A stretch of DNA of 64,000 bases. It comes from Rhabditophanes sp. KR3021. Lineage: Eukaryota > Nematoda > Chromadorea > Rhabditida > Alloionematidae. The stretch is taken from the NCBI GenBank assembly GCA_963281155.1, contig CAUJLY010000006.1, positions 9,052,001 through 9,116,000 of the forward strand. The letters are read 5' to 3'. Below the pieces are notes generated by a model. The model made no database searches and was not told where the DNA came from. It saw only the letters and a list, made by a program, of their open reading frames with translations. A program made the translations under genes and the position numbers. The stretch's first letter is position 1; every line of letters starts with the position of its first letter. Positions 62,370 to 64,000 of the stretch are shown one piece after another.

Positions 62370-64000
62370 ACCGGGGTTTGCTTGCTAGGCAGCTGTTGCT
62401 GAACGCTTTCTTCCTTTCTAAGAAAAGTAACTTTTTAAGGATGAGTTAATTAACTAAGCAAAGATTTTGTTCTCAGTTAGAAGATTATATTTTGATTTAT
62501 CATTAAGGACCCAATAACAAACACATGCATTTATTGCGTGTGAATTTATTCATCAAATTAAGTTTAATTAAGAGTATTGGTATAAAAATAGATGACAATA
62601 CCATTAAGAAGGGTGTTATTTTTATAAAGCTCAAACAAACATATATTAGATATATTATTGTTAAGTGATTACTTTTTTATATACAAAAGGATGTTATTAA
62701 AAGAAAAAATGTTGATATTGTCACTGATACATGTAATAGTAAATAAAGCCATATTTGATGAGCCTTAAAAAATGAGCCATCTTTGAAAAATAATGGTTAT
62801 TACAATGGTAATTAAACGTGTGTAGAAAACAGTCCTCGAAAACAACGCTGCCAACTAGGGGCAGTCTTGACTCCATTGTTTTTAATTAACCAAGAGTAAT
62901 GTGAAAAGTGTGAATTAAAGTAAATGGGATTTGGCAAATGATAAAACAGTAATTTTTGAAATTGTTTTTGATATGAATACATTTAATTATAAGGGAACGT
63001 CACAACGGTTTGGAAAGTTAACAGTTCGCAATTAGCAAACACAACATATAATGTAAATATATATTTTTTACATAAAGACATTTTGTCTTTCAAATTATGG
63101 CCTTTCAAAGTAAATGTCATTAAGTGTAAAAATATAAAAAGTATTAACATCAAATTTAGAAACACCTTTAAGAGGAGTTTACATTTAAGTTTAAATTTAC
63201 ATGTGTAGTGTTTGTGATAGTTATACATGGTTGTTTATTCTTTTGTAATTATTTGATAGAAACAATGGAGATGGATATTAGGTATGATTTGTATTTCCTG
63301 GTGATGTATCGCGTTGACAATTTATTGTAAATGTTTAGGACAAATTTTAAAGAAGCATTGGCAACATAATCATATTTGGAATTTTACAACTCTTTCCCTA
63401 GAAAATAAAATCGGGAATAATGAAAAAATTAAAAAAACAAAGGAAGGGAATGATCCGGTTTTTGTGAATCTTCTTCCATAATTAACACTTTTTTTGGAGA
63501 AATAAACAATACTTTGAAATTCCGAAGTAAGTGAAAAGTTTGTATATGGCACCTGTGTTTGATTGTTTGTAATATATGAGAGCAAAAAACAATTGCAAAC
63601 TTGGTTATCAAAACAAATGTCATTTTTTATCAAATTTATAACTATCAATTATATTTTGCTTCTTAAAACTAGATAGTTTTGTCCAGTTGTTTTTTATGGG
63701 AGTGTTAACAATAATTGTTTGTTCTATCCCAATTGGCAAATGAAAATGTCCTGACAAAAAAGAATTTATTTTAACCTAAAAAAGTTCAAATGATCAAAAT
63801 GGAATCTTCTAGAATTTTATTATTAATTAAATTGAGTGGGTAAAAAAACAAAAAAGTATCATAACACCTTTTTGGTCCTTTTTTATTTAACAATTTGTTT
63901 CGTGACATTTAGTGTCTGTTGTTTTGTATATTTTACTGGAAACTAGAATTTCAAATTTTATAGACAAATGTCCTTACGTTGTTATTATTGCATATGTATA
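62370..64000. other. A+T-rich end of window
   Basis: Apart from the patches mentioned for the preceding candidate, including a small hairpin ctgccaactaggggcag at ~62849-62865, no feature is recognised. The overlapping minus-strand frames at 63370..63648 are A+T-driven. Confidence 0.4.

Overview
The window is nuclear DNA from a nematode. It is strongly A+T-rich by eye. The evidence is a complete cuticle collagen (nematode cuticle N-terminal block, furin-like RTKR site, Gly-X-Y blocks with clustered cysteines), a PKA catalytic gene built like C. elegans kin-1, an HNF4-type nuclear receptor tail, very short introns (mostly 37-50 bp), and 3' splice acceptors 6-20 nt upstream of several start codons, as expected for spliced-leader trans-splicing. 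No prokaryotic or organellar feature was seen. All gene models are splice-resolved by hand from GT..AG boundaries, reading phase and family alignment from memory; no search was run.

Layout. 1-31 kb is a compact, gene-dense half: nuclear receptor 3' end (+), choline kinase (-), cuticle collagen (+), an orphan 148-aa gene (-), beta'-COP of the COPI coat (-), FUNDC1-like mitophagy receptor (+), a decayed coding segment, MOB1 (-), PP2A catalytic subunit (-), a PKG-type kinase with no visible cGMP-binding domains (-), then a 51-aa gene and a one-LIM-domain protein (both -). 31-57 kb is dominated by one expanded + strand locus, the PKA catalytic subunit (kin-1). Several widely spaced first exons splice in matching phase to a common kinase body, followed by two alternative terminal exons. 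An orphan 294-aa reading frame lies at its 5' edge and could be another first exon. 57-64 kb holds a divergent class A GPCR (-) and one weak coding segment.

Most distinctive observations: (1) three near-identical 42-bp exons plus 43-bp introns in tandem at the 3' end of beta'-COP; (2) a 552-bp hAT-like MITE with an exact 8-bp target duplication in intron 1 of the same gene, whose removal leaves a normal 48-bp intron; (3) the kin-1 locus, including an acidic 207-residue N-terminal exon, an N-terminal exon that replaces the A-helix exon, and an alternative C-tail that still ends in F-x-x-F; (4) a kinase-only PKG relative with TTEY in place of TPEY.

Functionally the genes are mostly unrelated housekeeping or signalling genes. 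Four concern phosphorylation signalling (PKA, PKG-like kinase, PP2A, MOB1), but I see no evidence that they form one system beyond proximity.
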